6,837 nt of DNA from Cyanobacteria bacterium UBA2566 (GTDB lineage Bacteria > Cyanobacteriota > Cyanobacteriia > Cyanobacteriales > Desertifilaceae): positions 1 to 6,837 of the forward strand of contig DDLS01000179.1 of the NCBI GenBank assembly GCA_002340255.1, written 5' to 3'. Made by a program: the position numbers and the translations under genes. The notes beneath the pieces were generated by a model. That model had not been told where the DNA came from and did not search any database. It saw only the letters and a list, made by a program, of their open reading frames with translations. Every line of letters begins with the position of its first letter. Position 1 is the stretch's first letter. Shown in pieces: positions 6,754-6,837 of the stretch.

Positions 6754-6768
6754 CAGCGCGAAGCGCTG
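6754..6768. repeat. Short GC-rich hairpin CAGCGC-GAA-GCGCTG
   Basis: A perfect 6-base stem with a GAA loop. Its first C overlaps the last base of the right TTAC copy beside the MITE-like element. Short hairpins of the GCGCGAAGCGC type are frequent in cyanobacterial intergenic DNA. No T-run follows, so a terminator role is unproven. Confidence 0.5.
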
Positions 6769-6802
6769 CTATGAGGTACATTGTCGATCATAGATTCGAG
6801 TT

Positions 6803-6837
6803 GTCATTGCGACCGCAGGGAAGCAATCGCCAAGATT
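6803..6837. repeat. Dispersed palindromic repeat, GTCATTGCGA...GAAGCAATC type, cut by the window edge
   Basis: The sequence GTCATTGCGACCGCAGGGAA followed by GCAATCGC contains the imperfect palindrome ATTGC/GCAAT. It matches from memory a widespread bacterial intergenic repeat that appears in many copies per genome. The element seems to run on past the end of the window, so its right border cannot be set. Confidence 0.5.

Overview
The window comes from a cyanobacterium, probably a filamentous Oscillatoriales-type strain. The octamer GCGATCGC (HIP1) occurs at least ten times in 6.8 kb (for example at 192, 1407, 2705, 4259, 4461, 4762, 5526, 5869, 6600 and 6690). Short tandem G/C-rich repeats sit between genes, and the HoxE and HoxF proteins have the size and layout of the cyanobacterial bidirectional hydrogenase diaphorase. 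The genus is inferred only from gene order and is not proven.

The left two thirds (26-4021) is a minus-strand gene run read right to left: hoxE, hoxF, then hcp. HoxE and HoxF are the NuoE-like and NuoF-like iron-sulfur/flavin subunits that link the hydrogenase to NAD(P)H and possibly ferredoxin. Hcp is a complete class I hybrid-cluster protein (prismane protein, hydroxylamine/NO reductase family). In the textbook cyanobacterial order hoxU follows hoxF; here hcp takes that place. I recall the same insertion from Lyngbya/Arthrospira-type hox clusters (hoxEF-hcp-hoxUYH), so it is probably a lineage trait. hoxU, hoxY and hoxH are not in the window and would lie beyond its left end if the cluster continues. 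The two gaps inside the run (about 107-109 bases each) both hold repeat sequence: a heptamer/octamer tandem repeat between hoxE and hoxF, and a long inverted repeat between hoxF and hcp.

An AT-rich 382-base divergent region (4022-4403) separates hoxE from a plus-strand gene for a soluble hybrid histidine kinase (4404-6599; PAS-GAF-HisKA-HATPase-REC). It has a plausible promoter for the kinase, small palindromes close to hoxE and a cluster of AATCT motifs. The head-to-head layout makes it possible, but not shown, that the kinase controls the hox-hcp genes.

The right end (6600-6837) has no gene. It carries a 112-base MITE-like element (6639-6750) with perfect 15-base terminal inverted repeats and a flanking TTAC direct repeat, then a short GC-rich hairpin and a dispersed repeat of the GTCATTGCGA...GAAGCAATC type running to the window edge.

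As a unit, the genes suggest fermentative or micro-oxic redox metabolism: HoxEF moves electrons between pyridine nucleotide and the hydrogenase, while Hcp removes NO or hydroxylamine under the same low-oxygen conditions and might draw electrons from the same diaphorase.
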